DNA of 64,000 nt. Origin: JAVBMU01 sp031552185 (lineage in GTDB: Bacteria; Actinomycetota; Actinomycetes; Actinomycetales; Cellulomonadaceae). Positions 42,328-50,843 of the stretch are shown piece after piece. The stretch's first letter is position 1. Each line of letters starts with the position of its first letter. The position numbers and the translations under genes were made by a program. The stretch is taken from positions 3,427-67,426 of the forward strand of contig JAVBMU010000076.1 in the NCBI GenBank assembly GCA_031552185.1, written 5' to 3'. Under the pieces are notes generated by a model. The model was not told where the DNA came from and did no database searches. It saw only the letters and a program-made list of their open reading frames with translations.

Positions 42328-44541
42328 TCACACCTGCATATCCACGAACCGCGAGTAGTGCCCCTGGAACGCGACGGTAATAGTGTCGGTCGGTCCGTTG
42401 CGGTGCTTGGCGACGATGAGGTCAGCCTCGCCGGCGCGCGGCGATTCCTTCTCGTAGGCGTCCTCCCGATGCAGCAGAATCACCATATCGGCATCTTGCT
42501 CGATACTGCCCGACTCGCGCAGATCCGCCATCTGCGGCTTTTTGTCCGTCCGTTGCTCCGGCCCGCGATTGAGCTGTGAGATCGCGATCACCGGCACCTC
42601 GAGTTCCTTGGCGAGGAGCTTGAGCGCCCGGGAGAACTCGGAGACCTCCTGCTGGCGGGATTCGACCCGCTTCCCGGAGGTCATCAGTTGCAGGTAGTCG
42701 ATCACCACGAGCTTGAGGTCGTGGCGTTGCTTGAGCCGGCGGCATTTGGCCCGGATCTCCATCAGCGACATGTTCGGCGAGTCGTCGATGAACAGCGGCG
42801 CGTCAAAGATCCGCCCCTGGGTGGCGGCGAGTTTCTGCCACCCGTCCTCGCCGATTGCGCCGTTGCGCAGTTTGGTCATATTGATCCGCGACTCGGCGGC
42901 CAGGATTCGGGTGACGATCTCGTTCCGGCTCATTTCGAGCGAGAACACGACGGCGGCCAGACCGTGCTTGATCGAGGCGGCCCGCACGATGTCGATGCCC
43001 AGGGTCGAGTTGTGGGTCGGCACCATCGAGCGCCCGGCGAGGTACAGGTGCGCGGGGTGGTCCACCTCGACGCACCGCACCGGCACGTCGGCCACCGGCC
43101 GCGCGGCGACGATCGCCCGCGCGTTCGGCCGGCCCGATTCGAGCCGGCGGGCGGCCCGGGTCGGCGCCGACCCGACCCCGGCGGGCACCCGCGCGTCGGG
43201 CACCCGGGCGTCGCTCAGCATGGCGCCGACGCCGTCGAACACCACGACGTCGTCCCGGCTCTGGGGCGCGGTGACGAAGCCGAGCCCGAGGGCGAGCTCG
43301 CGCACGTCGGCGGCGACGCCGGCGTCGGCGGTCTCGATCCGCAGCTGTCCGTCGGCGTTGACGAGGCCCGCTCCGTCGGCGAGCGCCCGGGCCAGCGCCT
43401 CGCGCTGGGCGAACGAACCGCGCAGGTAGGCGCCCGGGATCCGCTCGGCCAGGACGCCCGCCGACGCGAGCCGGCGGCCGAGGGCCTGGGGGTCCTCGGG
43501 CAGGTCGACGATGGTCGGCAGGTCGAGGGGCGCGCAGGCGGGGACGCTGAGCGCGCCGGCCGGCCCGCCGGCGGCGAGCAGCGCGGCGATGCGTTCGGTG
43601 GTGAGGACGGATTCCGCCGCGGACCCACCCTCGGCGGCGCGCCCCACCGTGGCCCACTCGTGCCACGCGTCGGCGACGATCCGGGTGCCGTCGTCGAACT
43701 CGAGTTCGTAGCAGGGTCGATTGGTCAGCACAGCGGTGGCGCCTACCACCCGGGTCGGCGTGCCGTCGGCGGCCAGCAGCAGGTCTCCCACGGCGACCTG
43801 CCCCATCGTGGTCCAGCCCGTGGGCGTCGGGAGCGGGGTGTCGACGGCGAGTGCCTTGCCGATTGCCGGCCGCGCGGCGATGACGATCATCTGCCCCGCG
43901 TGCAGGCCGTTGGTGAGGGTATCCAGGTCGGTGAAACCGGTCGGCACCCCGATCATGCCGACGCCGCGGTGACCGGCGGCCTCGATCTCGTCGACCGTGC
44001 CGCCGATGATGTCGGCCAGCGGCTGGTAGTCGTCCGCGGCCCGGCGCTCGGTCACCGCGTAGACCTCGGCCTGGGCGTTGTCCACCAGGGCGTCGACGTC
44101 ACCACCCTCGGCCGCGTAGCCGAGCTGGACGATCCGCGTGCCCGCCTCGACGAGCCGGCGCAGGATCGAGCGCTCGCGCACGATCCGCGCGTAGTAGCCG
44201 GCGTTCGCTGCGGTCGGCACCCCGGCCATCAGGTCGTGGATGTAGGGGGCGCCGCCGACCCGAGCGAGTTCCCCGCGTTTGGTCAGTTCATCTACGACGG
44301 TGATCGCGTCGGCGGGCTCGCCCCGGCCGTACAGGTCGATGATCGCCTCGTACACCGCCTCGTGGGCGGGCCGGTAGAAGTCGGGACCGCGCAGTTGCTC
44401 GATGACGTCGGCGATCGCGTCCTTCGAGAGCAGCATGCCGCCCAGGACGCTCATTTCGGCCGCGATGTCCTGCGGCGGCGTCCGGTCGAACCCCGCCGCG
44501 GCGGAGCCGGCGTAGCTTGTCTCGAGTTCGTCGATCGACAT
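42328..44541 (-). CDS. dnaB: replicative DNA helicase DnaB precursor with an in-frame intein
   Basis: The 737-residue precursor starts MSIDELETSY at 44541. The N-terminal primase-interacting domain contains DIAAEMSVLGGMLLSKDAIA. The Walker A is interrupted: ARPAIGK is followed by the intein and then STLGIDIVR, so the ATP site exists only after splicing. The remaining helicase motifs are present (VVIDYLQLM, ISQLNRGPEQR, EQDADMVILLHRED). Removing the 282-residue intein leaves 455 residues, the normal DnaB length. The gene lies near rplI and rpsF as in other Actinobacteria. A LexA-like box lies just upstream. Confidence 0.96.
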   Translation of the reverse strand: MSIDELETSYAGSAAAGFDRTPPQDIAAEMSVLGGMLLSKDAIADVIEQLRGPDFYRPAHEAVYEAIIDLYGRGEPADAITVVDELTKRGELARVGGAPYIHDLMAGVPTAANAGYYARIVRERSILRRLVEAGTRIVQLGYAAEGGDVDALVDNAQAEVYAVTERRAADDYQPLADIIGGTVDEIEAAGHRGVGMIGVPTGFTDLDTLTNGLHAGQMIVIAARPAIGKALAVDTPLPTPTGWTTMGQVAVGDLLLAADGTPTRVVGATAVLTNRPCYELEFDDGTRIVADAWHEWATVGRAAEGGSAAESVLTTERIAALLAAGGPAGALSVPACAPLDLPTIVDLPEDPQALGRRLASAGVLAERIPGAYLRGSFAQREALARALADGAGLVNADGQLRIETADAGVAADVRELALGLGFVTAPQSRDDVVVFDGVGAMLSDARVPDARVPAGVGSAPTRAARRLESGRPNARAIVAARPVADVPVRCVEVDHPAHLYLAGRSMVPTHNSTLGIDIVRAASIKHGLAAVVFSLEMSRNEIVTRILAAESRINMTKLRNGAIGEDGWQKLAATQGRIFDAPLFIDDSPNMSLMEIRAKCRRLKQRHDLKLVVIDYLQLMTSGKRVESRQQEVSEFSRALKLLAKELEVPVIAISQLNRGPEQRTDKKPQMADLRESGSIEQDADMVILLHREDAYEKESPRAGEADLIVAKHRNGPTDTITVAFQGHYSRFVDMQV
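43009..43854 (-). other. intein in DnaB, class 3 type, degenerate homing endonuclease
   Basis: The 282-residue intein starts with Ala (ALAVDTPLPTPTGWTTMGQV) instead of Cys/Ser. It has the block B HEW pattern (ADAWHEWATVG), a Cys in PVRCVEVDHPAHLYLAG, and ends VPTHN before Ser+1. Ala1 together with the Trp, Cys and Thr at these places is the WCT set of class 3 inteins. The middle 160 residues retain one weak LAGLIDADG-like motif (REALARALADGAGLVNADG) where a DNA nuclease would need two good ones with acidic residues. Homing activity is therefore probably lost. Confidence 0.88.
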
Positions 44542-44581
44542 GTGCGCCCTCGCTCTCCGACTCACGCCAGTACCGCGACCT

Positions 44582-44597
44582 TCGTACACATGTTCTA
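44582..44597. promoter_or_regulatory. LexA/SOS-box-like site upstream of dnaB
   Basis: TCGTACACATGTTCTA matches 10 of the 12 defined bases of the actinobacterial SOS box TCGAAC-N4-GTTCGA and lies 41 bp upstream of the dnaB start. It would link the helicase to DNA damage. One sequence match is suggestive only. Confidence 0.45.
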
Positions 44598-44766
44598 CGG
44601 CGAGCCACCCACATTGCTACCGACCGGTGTCGCGAGGACGTGCCATGAGGTGGCGGAGCCAGTCCGTCCACCTGCGGGGACGGCACGTGTCAGGGTGAGG
44701 TTAGAGCCCGCCGGGCACCGTCGCAAACCTGTCCTGTGCACGAATCGGTGGAGAACTTCAGCCCTC

Positions 44767-44819
44767 TGTGGACACGCTCGGCGCGTCGGTGCACAGGCAG
44801 TGGAAAACTTTGTGGACAA
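44767..44819. promoter_or_regulatory. DnaA-box-like sites upstream of dnaB and the MATE gene
   Basis: TGTGGACAA at 44811-44819 is the reverse complement of the actinobacterial DnaA box TTGTCCACA. TGTGGACAC at 44767-44775 differs by one base. They sit in the divergent space between dnaB and the MATE gene. Two sites do not make an origin, but regulation by DnaA is plausible. Confidence 0.45.
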
Positions 44820-44886
44820 CTGAGCAGTTTTTCGCCCGACGACGCTCGCCCGGCGCTATCACCTGGGGCTTCACTACCCTCAGGGT

Positions 44887-46260
44887 GTGGGTGAAGAGAA
44901 AGTTCGCGACACGCCGGACGATCCGCGCGACCGCCGGCGCCCGAACCGCCGACGCCTCGACCGACAGATCCTCGACCTCGCCGTACCCGCACTGGGGGCG
45001 CTGGTCGCCGAACCGTTGTTCGTCCTGGTGGACTCCGCCGTCGTCGGCCGACTCGGGACGGCGGAACTGGCCGGACTCTCCCTCGCCTCGACGCTGCTGG
45101 TCACGGTCGTCGGGCTGTGTGTTTTCCTCGCCTACGCGACGACGGCGACGGTCGCCCGGACGATCGGCGCGGGCCGCCCGGAGGCGGCCCTGCGCGCCGG
45201 CATCGACGGGCTGTGGCTCGCCGCCGGCCTGGGCGCGGTGCTCGGCGCGACAGCGTGGCTGCTCGCGCCCGCGGCGGTCCGCCTCCTCGGCGGCAGCGGC
45301 CCGGTCGCCGCGCACGCCGTGACCTATCTGCGCTGGTCGGCGCCGGGACTGCCGGGAATGCTCATGGTCCTGGCCGCCACCGGCGTCCTGCGCGGACTGC
45401 AGGACACCCGCACGCCGTTCGCCGTGGCCGCGGGGGGCGCAGGCTTCAACGCGGTGCTCAATGTGACGCTGGTCCTCGGCGTCGGCCTGGGCATCGCCGG
45501 CTCGGGGCTCGGCACGGCGATTGCGCAACTGCTGATGGCGGCGGTGCTCGGCGCCGTCGTGCTGCGGGGGGCGCGGCGCGCCGGCGCGACCCTGCGGCCC
45601 TCCGCCGGCGGGATCCTCGCCGGCGCCCGGGCCGGGCTGCCGCTGCTGGTCCGCACGGCGACACTGCGCGGCGCGATCCTGCTCACGGTGTGGGTCGCCG
45701 CGGGGCTCGGCGCCGCCGGCCTCGCCGGCTACCAGGTGGTCAGCGGGATCTGGCTGCTGACGGCGTTCGCGCTCGACGCGCTGGCGATTGCCGCACAGGC
45801 GTTGGTCGGCCACGGGCTCGGCGCCGGCGACATTCCCAGGGTGCGCGCGGTGCTGCGCCGGACGCTCGCCTGGGGCGTGGCGGCCGGCGCGGGGCTCGGC
45901 GTCGCCGTCGCGGCCGGGGCGCGCTGGTATGCGCCGCTGTTCACCGCTGATCCCGAGGTCCGCCGGGCGATCGTCGCGGGCGCCGTCGTCTGCGGGGCAC
46001 TCCTGCCGATGGCGGGGTGGGTCTTCGTGCTCGACGGCGTGCTGATCGGTGCGGGCGACGGGCGGTTTCTCGCCGCTGCCGGCGTGCTCACACTGGTCGG
46101 CTACCTGCCGTTCGCGCTGGCCGTGCGCCTCTGGGCGCCCCCCGGCGCGGCCGGACTGGCGTGGCTGTGGCTGGCCTTCGCCGGCGCCTTCATGGCCGGC
46201 CGGGCGCTGACCACGGGCCTGCGCGCACGCAGTTCGGCCTGGCTCGTCACCGGCGGCTGA
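44887..46260 (+). CDS. MATE-family (DinF-like) efflux transporter
   Basis: The 457-residue protein has 12 membrane segments and the DinF-branch sequence pattern: ILDLAVPALGALVAEPLFVLVDSAVVGRLG, then GTAELAGLSLASTLL, VLRGLQDTRTPF and QALVGHGLGAGD as separate blocks. It is expected to export cationic compounds or drugs with H+ or Na+. The GTG at 44887 gives the expected start. It diverges from dnaB and converges on rplI, with a strong hairpin between. Confidence 0.92.
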   Translation: MGEEKVRDTPDDPRDRRRPNRRRLDRQILDLAVPALGALVAEPLFVLVDSAVVGRLGTAELAGLSLASTLLVTVVGLCVFLAYATTATVARTIGAGRPEAALRAGIDGLWLAAGLGAVLGATAWLLAPAAVRLLGGSGPVAAHAVTYLRWSAPGLPGMLMVLAATGVLRGLQDTRTPFAVAAGGAGFNAVLNVTLVLGVGLGIAGSGLGTAIAQLLMAAVLGAVVLRGARRAGATLRPSAGGILAGARAGLPLLVRTATLRGAILLTVWVAAGLGAAGLAGYQVVSGIWLLTAFALDALAIAAQALVGHGLGAGDIPRVRAVLRRTLAWGVAAGAGLGVAVAAGARWYAPLFTADPEVRRAIVAGAVVCGALLPMAGWVFVLDGVLIGAGDGRFLAAAGVLTLVGYLPFALAVRLWAPPGAAGLAWLWLAFAGAFMAGRALTTGLRARSSAWLVTGG

Positions 46261-46322
46261 GGCACGCCGGCCGCCGCGCCGGCCGGCTGAGCCGCACCGG
46301 GCCGGACCCCGGGGACGGCGAA

Positions 46323-46366
46323 GCCGCCGTCCCCGGGTGGGCAAGCGCCCACCCGGGGACGGCGGC
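46323..46366. terminator. 20-bp-stem bidirectional terminator
   Basis: GCCGCCGTCCCCGGGTGGGC (46323-46342) pairs perfectly with 46347-46366 across a 4-nt AAGC loop. It sits between the convergent MATE gene and rplI and can end both transcripts. Confidence 0.85.
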
Positions 46367-46374
46367 GAGCGGAG

Positions 46375-46824
46375 TCAGGCCGCGACGACCTTGACCGCGA
46401 CGGCGGCGACGACCTCCGGGTGCAGCCGCACCCGAACCTTGTAGTCACCGATCGCCTTGATCGTCTGGGCCACCTCGATCTTGCGCTTGTCCACCGGCGG
46501 GCCGCCGGCGGCCGCGATGGCCGCCGCGATCGAGTCGGTGGTGACGGCGCCGAAGAGCCGACCGCCGGCACCGGCCTTCGCGGCCACGGTGACGGGGCCG
46601 GACTCGAGGCTGTCCCGCGCGACCCGCGCGTCGTCCAGCGTCGCGATCTCGCGCGCCTTGCGGGCCCGCCGGATCGCGGAGATCTGGGACTCGGCGCCCT
46701 TGGTCCAGGGCGTCGCCAACTTGCGGGGGATCAGGTAGTTGCGCGCGTACCCGTCCTTGACGTCGACGACGTCGCCCGGCTCGCCGAGGCCCGTCACGTC
46801 GTGGGTGAGAATCAGCTTGGCCAT
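46375..46824 (-). CDS. rplI: 50S ribosomal protein L9
   Basis: The 149-residue protein has the N-terminal L9 motif MAKLILTHDVTGLGEPGDVVDVKDGYARNYLIPRKLA (in segments), the long connecting helix region and the C-terminal domain (VDKRKIEVAQTIKAIGDYKV). It binds 23S rRNA at the base of L1. The last gene of the rpsF-ssb-rpsR-rplI cluster on the minus strand, it is followed by the terminator at 46323. Confidence 0.97.
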   Translation of the reverse strand: MAKLILTHDVTGLGEPGDVVDVKDGYARNYLIPRKLATPWTKGAESQISAIRRARKAREIATLDDARVARDSLESGPVTVAAKAGAGGRLFGAVTTDSIAAAIAAAGGPPVDKRKIEVAQTIKAIGDYKVRVRLHPEVVAAVAVKVVAA

Positions 46825-46838
46825 GATCGTCCCTTCGC

Positions 46839-47075
46839 TCAGCGCGCCGTCGAGGTGTACGGCAGCAGCGCCATCTCGCGGGCGTTCTTCACCGCGCGGG
46901 CGATCTGGCGCTGCTCCTGAACGGAGACGCCGGTCACGCGCCGGGCCCGGATCTTGCCGCGGTCGGAGATGAACTTGCGCAGGAGCGCGGTGTCCTTGTA
47001 GTCCACCGCCTCGATCTTGGCCGTCTTCAGGGGGTTGTTCTTCTTCTTGGGCTTGCGCACCACAGGCTTCGCCAT
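46839..47075 (-). CDS. rpsR: 30S ribosomal protein S18, cysteine-free form
   Basis: The 78-residue protein has the core DYKDTALLRKFISDRGKIRA, RRVTG and AVKNAREMALLPYTSTAR of S18. The usual actinobacterial copy in this operon has a CxxC near residue 13 and further Cys/His ligands (KKKVCxFC, TGNCTQHQ). Here these read KKKNNPLKTAK and TGVSVQEQ. There is no cysteine, so this is the zinc-independent type, although it lies in the main rpsF operon. It partners with S6 in the 30S platform. Confidence 0.95.
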   Translation of the reverse strand: MAKPVVRKPKKKNNPLKTAKIEAVDYKDTALLRKFISDRGKIRARRVTGVSVQEQRQIARAVKNAREMALLPYTSTAR

Positions 47076-47144
47076 GGTGTTGCTCCTTCACGAAATCGGT
47101 GTCCCGCCCGGGCGCGGCGCGCCGGCGGGCAGGTCAGGACAAGG

Positions 47145-47681
47145 TCAGAACGGCGGCTCGTCGGAGAAGCCGGCCGAGGATGCGGGGCCTGCAGTCGCCC
47201 ACGGGTCGTCGCCCCGGGACTGGCCGGCCGAGCCGCCGGCACCACCGCCGCCGTAGCCCCCGCCGCCGTAGCCTCCGCCGGCGCCGCCACCACCGCCGGC
47301 GAAGCCGCCGCCGGAGCGCTGGGCCCGGGTGACCTTGGCCGACGCGTACCGCAGGGAGGGCCCGACCTCGTCGACCTGGAGTTCGACGACGGTCCGCTTC
47401 TCCCCCTCGCGGGTCTCGTACGAGCGCTGCACCAGTCGGCCCTGCACGAGCACCCGCATGCCCTTGGTGAGCGACTCCGCGACGTTCTCCGCGGCCTCGC
47501 GCCAGATCGAGCAGCGCAGGAACAGGGTCTCCCCGTCCTTCCACTCATTGCTCTGGCGGTCGAAGATCCGCGGGGTGGAGGCCACCGTAAAGTTCGCCAC
47601 CGCAGCCCCGGAGGGGGTGAACCGCAGTTCCGGGTCGCCGGTGAGGTTCCCGATGACCGTGATGACAGTGTCACCAGCCAT
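47145..47681 (-). CDS. ssb: single-stranded DNA-binding protein
   Basis: The 178-residue protein has an N-terminal OB fold (MAGDTVITVIGNLTGDPELRF, RIFDRQSNEWKDGETLFLRC, RVLVQGRLVQRSYETREGEK). A Gly-rich linker of about 45 residues follows, then the conserved acidic tip SDEPPF that recruits replication and repair partners. It binds ssDNA as a tetramer. The gene lies between rpsF and rpsR as in many bacteria. Confidence 0.97.
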   Translation of the reverse strand: MAGDTVITVIGNLTGDPELRFTPSGAAVANFTVASTPRIFDRQSNEWKDGETLFLRCSIWREAAENVAESLTKGMRVLVQGRLVQRSYETREGEKRTVVELQVDEVGPSLRYASAKVTRAQRSGGGFAGGGGGAGGGYGGGGYGGGGAGGSAGQSRGDDPWATAGPASSAGFSDEPPF

Positions 47682-47707
47682 GCCAGCTCCTCAAGCTCGT
47701 CGGCGGG

Positions 47708-47995
47708 TCAGCGGTCGGTCCGCAGGATCTTGGTACGCAGCACGCCCTCGTTCAGGCCGAGCTGACGGTCCAGTTCCTTGGCGGTGTCAGCCGTCGACGA
47801 GAAGTCGACGACGGCGTAGATGCCCTCGGACTTCTTTTTGATGTCGAAGGCCATCCGACGTCGGCCCCAGATGTCCACCTTGTCGATCGTCCCGCCGTCG
47901 GTCTTGATCACCGACAGGTACTTCTCGAGCGACGGGGCGACGGAGCGCTCCTCGACGTCGGGGTCGAGGATGATCATCATTTCGTAGTGACGCAT
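47708..47995 (-). CDS. rpsF: 30S ribosomal protein S6
   Basis: The 95-residue protein starts MRHYEMMIILDPDVEERSVA and continues with GGTIDKVDIWGRRRMAFDIKKKSEGIY, the S6 fold, ending RTKILRTDR. It binds S18. It is the first gene of the cluster, with AAGGAGGTGGG 9 nt before the ATG at 47995, a near-perfect Shine-Dalgarno. The 100-bp leader to the ponA end shows no other element that I can name. Confidence 0.97.
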   Translation of the reverse strand: MRHYEMMIILDPDVEERSVAPSLEKYLSVIKTDGGTIDKVDIWGRRRMAFDIKKKSEGIYAVVDFSSTADTAKELDRQLGLNEGVLRTKILRTDR

Positions 47996-48122
47996 GCGAA
48001 TAACCCACCTCCTTCGGTCTGTGCGGCCACGGTCCATCCGTGGCAGGAGGGTTCATGCATCGCCGTCCGCGTGGCAGACAGCAGCGGCGGACAGCAATGG
48101 CCAACCTTACGCCATCCCGCGC

Positions 48123-50414
48123 CTATGGCTCACCCGGGCCCGGGCCCGGTCGCGGCGGCCACCCGCCGCCGCCCCCGCCGCCCGGATCCGGGATCACGGG
48201 CTTCGGGTCGGGTCCTCGGGAGACCGTCACCGACACCATCGTGCCGGCCTTGACGGCCGTGCCCGGGCCCGGGAGCACCTGGGCCACCAGGCCCCGCTCC
48301 ACGGTGTCGGAGTACGACATTGTCGGCAGCACGCGCAGGCCGAGCGCCCGCAGTTTGGCGCGCGCCTCCTCGAACGGGACGCCGACGATGTCGCCGGGAA
48401 TCGTCACCGTCTCCGGCGCCTGGGTCGGCGGCGGGGTGGTGGTCTCGACCGGCGGCTTGGGCGTGTACGTCGGCTTCGGCGGACGGTAGGGCGGGAATTC
48501 GCGCACGGGCATCCCGGCGCTGATCTTCTTCATGTACTTCGTCCAGGCCTCCACCGGCCAGGAGGAACCCGTGATCTGCCGCCAGCCGCCGAATGGGCTG
48601 ATCTCCGCCTCGCCGCCCTTGTCGTCCGACTGGTACAGCCCGACGACGGTCGCGACCTGCGGGGTAAAGCCGGCGAACCAGGCCGACTTGTTCCCGTTCG
48701 AGGTACCGGTCTTGCCGGCGACCGGCCGGTCGAGGGCCCGGGCCTCCTTGCCCGACCCCTTCTCGACCACCTGCGTCATCGCGTAGGTCACCTTGGCCAT
48801 CACATCGGGCTCGACCACCCGGGTACGGGTGCTCGGCGCCTGATAAACCAGGGTGCCGTCGGCGAGCATCACCTTCGAGACGATGTGCGGCGTTGACTTG
48901 TACCCCTGGGCGGCGAGCGTCGCGTAGGCGTTGGCGAGTTCATAGGCGGAGACGCTCGTGACGCCGAGCACGTTCGACAGCACGGGGTCCACCGTGGTGG
49001 TGATCCCCACCCGCTCGGCGACGTCCGCCGTCGTCTCCGGGCCGATGTCGTCATTGACCTGGGCGTAGACGGTGTTCACCGAATCCTGGGTGGCCCGGAT
49101 CAGGTTGATTCGGCCGAACGACTGATTGCCGAAGTTCGTCACCTTCCAACTCTTGATCGTCATCCGACTCGGCGCGTTGAAGTCCGTGGTCAGGTCGATC
49201 TCGCCCTTCTCCAGCGCCCCGATCAACGTGAACGGCTTGAAGGTGGAGCCGCCCTGTGCCCTCCCCTGCTTCGCCGTATTGAAAGCGCTGACGAGGTAGT
49301 CGTGGCCGCCGTAGATCGCCTTGACGGCCCCGCTCTCCGGGTCGATCGAGACCAGCGACGCGCGGAGTTTGTCGGACGGTGCCGGCTTGGCGAATTGCAG
49401 CGCCTCCATCGACTCCACCGCCGCCTGCTGCCAGGCGGGGTCGATCGTCGTCTGGATCGTGTACCCCTTCTTCGCGATGTCGTCCGCGCTGATGCCCGTG
49501 TGCAGGTCCGGGTCGGTGAGTTCCGCCTTGACCATCTCCACGAGGTAGCCGACCTGCCCCCGCAGCCGGTCGCTGCGGCTCTCGTCGATCGTCTTGGGGA
49601 ACTTCGCCTCGGCCAACTGCGCCGCGGTGATGTAGCCGTCCTCCGCCATCGCATTGATGGTCCGCTCCCAGCGGACCTTTGCGATCTCGGGACTCTTCGC
49701 CGGATCCCACCGGTAAGGGGACGGGACGATGCCGGCGAGCAGCGCCGCCTCAGAGGGCGTGAGAGTCTGCGCGGACTTTCCGAAATAGGACTTCGAAGCT
49801 GCCTCGATGCCCCAGGATCCACGGCCCCAGAAGATGGTGTTGAGGTAGTTCTCGAGAATTTCCTCCTTGGACTGCTTCTGGCTGATCTTCATGGCGAGGA
49901 TCGCCTCGCGGAACTTGCCCGCGTAGGACTTGGTCTCGCCGACGTAGTACCGCTCGACGTACTGCTGGGTCAGGGTCGATGCTCCCTGCCTATTGCCGCC
50001 CTTCACGTTGTTCACAGCGGCCCGGAGGATGCCCTTGGGATCCACGCCCCGGTTCGTCCAGAACGTGCGGTCCTCGGACGCGACGACGGCATTGCCGACG
50101 TACTCGGGCAACTGATCCAACTCGACCAGGGTGCGGTTCTCCGATGCCAGGGTGACCATCGGCTTGCCGTTGGCGTAGGTCACCGTGGTCGTCTCCGGCA
50201 AAAACTTGTGGACGTCGGGGATCGTCGTGCTGACGTAGGCGGCCGTGAACACGCCCGCCGTGATGCCCACCACCAGGAGACCGGCGCCGACGACGATGCG
50301 CCAGGACGGCAGCCAGCGTCGGACACTGCCGACACGGGATCGCGGGTAGTTGAAGAAGCGTCGCCGCTCCCCCGCCGCCGGATACCGACGGCTGCGCCTC
50401 CTGGAACTCGCCAC
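48123..50414 (-). CDS. ponA: bifunctional penicillin-binding protein (class A) with PASTA domain
   Basis: The 763-residue protein has a basic cytoplasmic start and one membrane segment (IVVGAGLLVVGITAGVFTAA). The GT51 glycosyltransferase motifs are EDRTFWTNRGVDPKG, RQGASTLTQQYVERYY and LLAGIVPSPYRWDP. The transpeptidase has STFK (serine nucleophile), SVN and KTGT. One PASTA domain (GVPFEEARAKLRALGLRVLP) precedes a Gly/Pro tail. It polymerises and cross-links peptidoglycan. The GTG at 50414 is preceded by AGGGAAGG. It is divergent from the padR-ino1 pair, the same neighbourhood as in mycobacteria. Confidence 0.96.
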   Translation of the reverse strand: MASSRRRSRRYPAAGERRRFFNYPRSRVGSVRRWLPSWRIVVGAGLLVVGITAGVFTAAYVSTTIPDVHKFLPETTTVTYANGKPMVTLASENRTLVELDQLPEYVGNAVVASEDRTFWTNRGVDPKGILRAAVNNVKGGNRQGASTLTQQYVERYYVGETKSYAGKFREAILAMKISQKQSKEEILENYLNTIFWGRGSWGIEAASKSYFGKSAQTLTPSEAALLAGIVPSPYRWDPAKSPEIAKVRWERTINAMAEDGYITAAQLAEAKFPKTIDESRSDRLRGQVGYLVEMVKAELTDPDLHTGISADDIAKKGYTIQTTIDPAWQQAAVESMEALQFAKPAPSDKLRASLVSIDPESGAVKAIYGGHDYLVSAFNTAKQGRAQGGSTFKPFTLIGALEKGEIDLTTDFNAPSRMTIKSWKVTNFGNQSFGRINLIRATQDSVNTVYAQVNDDIGPETTADVAERVGITTTVDPVLSNVLGVTSVSAYELANAYATLAAQGYKSTPHIVSKVMLADGTLVYQAPSTRTRVVEPDVMAKVTYAMTQVVEKGSGKEARALDRPVAGKTGTSNGNKSAWFAGFTPQVATVVGLYQSDDKGGEAEISPFGGWRQITGSSWPVEAWTKYMKKISAGMPVREFPPYRPPKPTYTPKPPVETTTPPPTQAPETVTIPGDIVGVPFEEARAKLRALGLRVLPTMSYSDTVERGLVAQVLPGPGTAVKAGTMVSVTVSRGPDPKPVIPDPGGGGGGGWPPRPGPGPGEP

Positions 50415-50424
50415 GCCTCAAGCC

Positions 50425-50455
50425 TTCCCTAGGGAACGCTCCCCGTCGGGAGCGT
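50425..50455. promoter_or_regulatory. palindrome and hairpin in the ponA leader
   Basis: TTCCCTAGGGAA (50425-50436) is a perfect palindrome that includes the ponA ribosome site. The next bases, ACGCTCCC and GGGAGCGT with a 4-nt loop (50436-50455), form a hairpin. Together they could hide the ribosome site or bind a regulator. Farther upstream to 50675 I see no gene. Confidence 0.4.
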
Positions 50456-50675
50456 GCCGAGCCTGACCCGCGCGGCCACTCCCGACCTCGGGAGCGTCAC
50501 CTGCGTCAGGGCCGGTCGGACCGGTCAACAGAAACTCTAGAGCTTCACCCGGATGAAGCAAGGCTGGGTAGGCCCATCGCGGGGAACCCTCCCCACGTCC
50601 CTGCCGTGGCTCCCACACTCCTTCACATTCGGGCCCGCGAGCCGGTCTTGCACCATCGAGCGATCCAACCTATGG

Positions 50676-50702
50676 TTCGATGTATCGAGTCGATACATCG
50701 AA
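50676..50702. promoter_or_regulatory. perfect 12-bp inverted repeat: likely PadR operator
   Basis: TTCGATGTATCG, AGT, CGATACATCGAA is a perfect 27-bp dyad in the divergent ponA/padR space, 142 bp upstream of the padR start. TATCGAnTCGATA-like dyads are usual for PadR-family regulators, which are often autoregulated. It could control padR-ino1, ponA or both. Confidence 0.7.
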
Positions 50703-50843
50703 TCGACATCCAACCCAGTCACCGTCGAGCCCGGCGGGGACGGCAACACGTGCTGAACCTCGTCATCGTGCCGACCATCGAGACTGTATGTCCTGGTGGA
50801 CCGCATGGTGGCGATCGGACCCCGGGAGAGGAGGATGCGGGCC

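Noticed and set aside
44542..44886. Chromosomal origin between dnaB and the MATE gene
   Set aside because: Only two DnaA-like boxes, no AT-rich unwinding region, and dnaA/dnaN are not adjacent.
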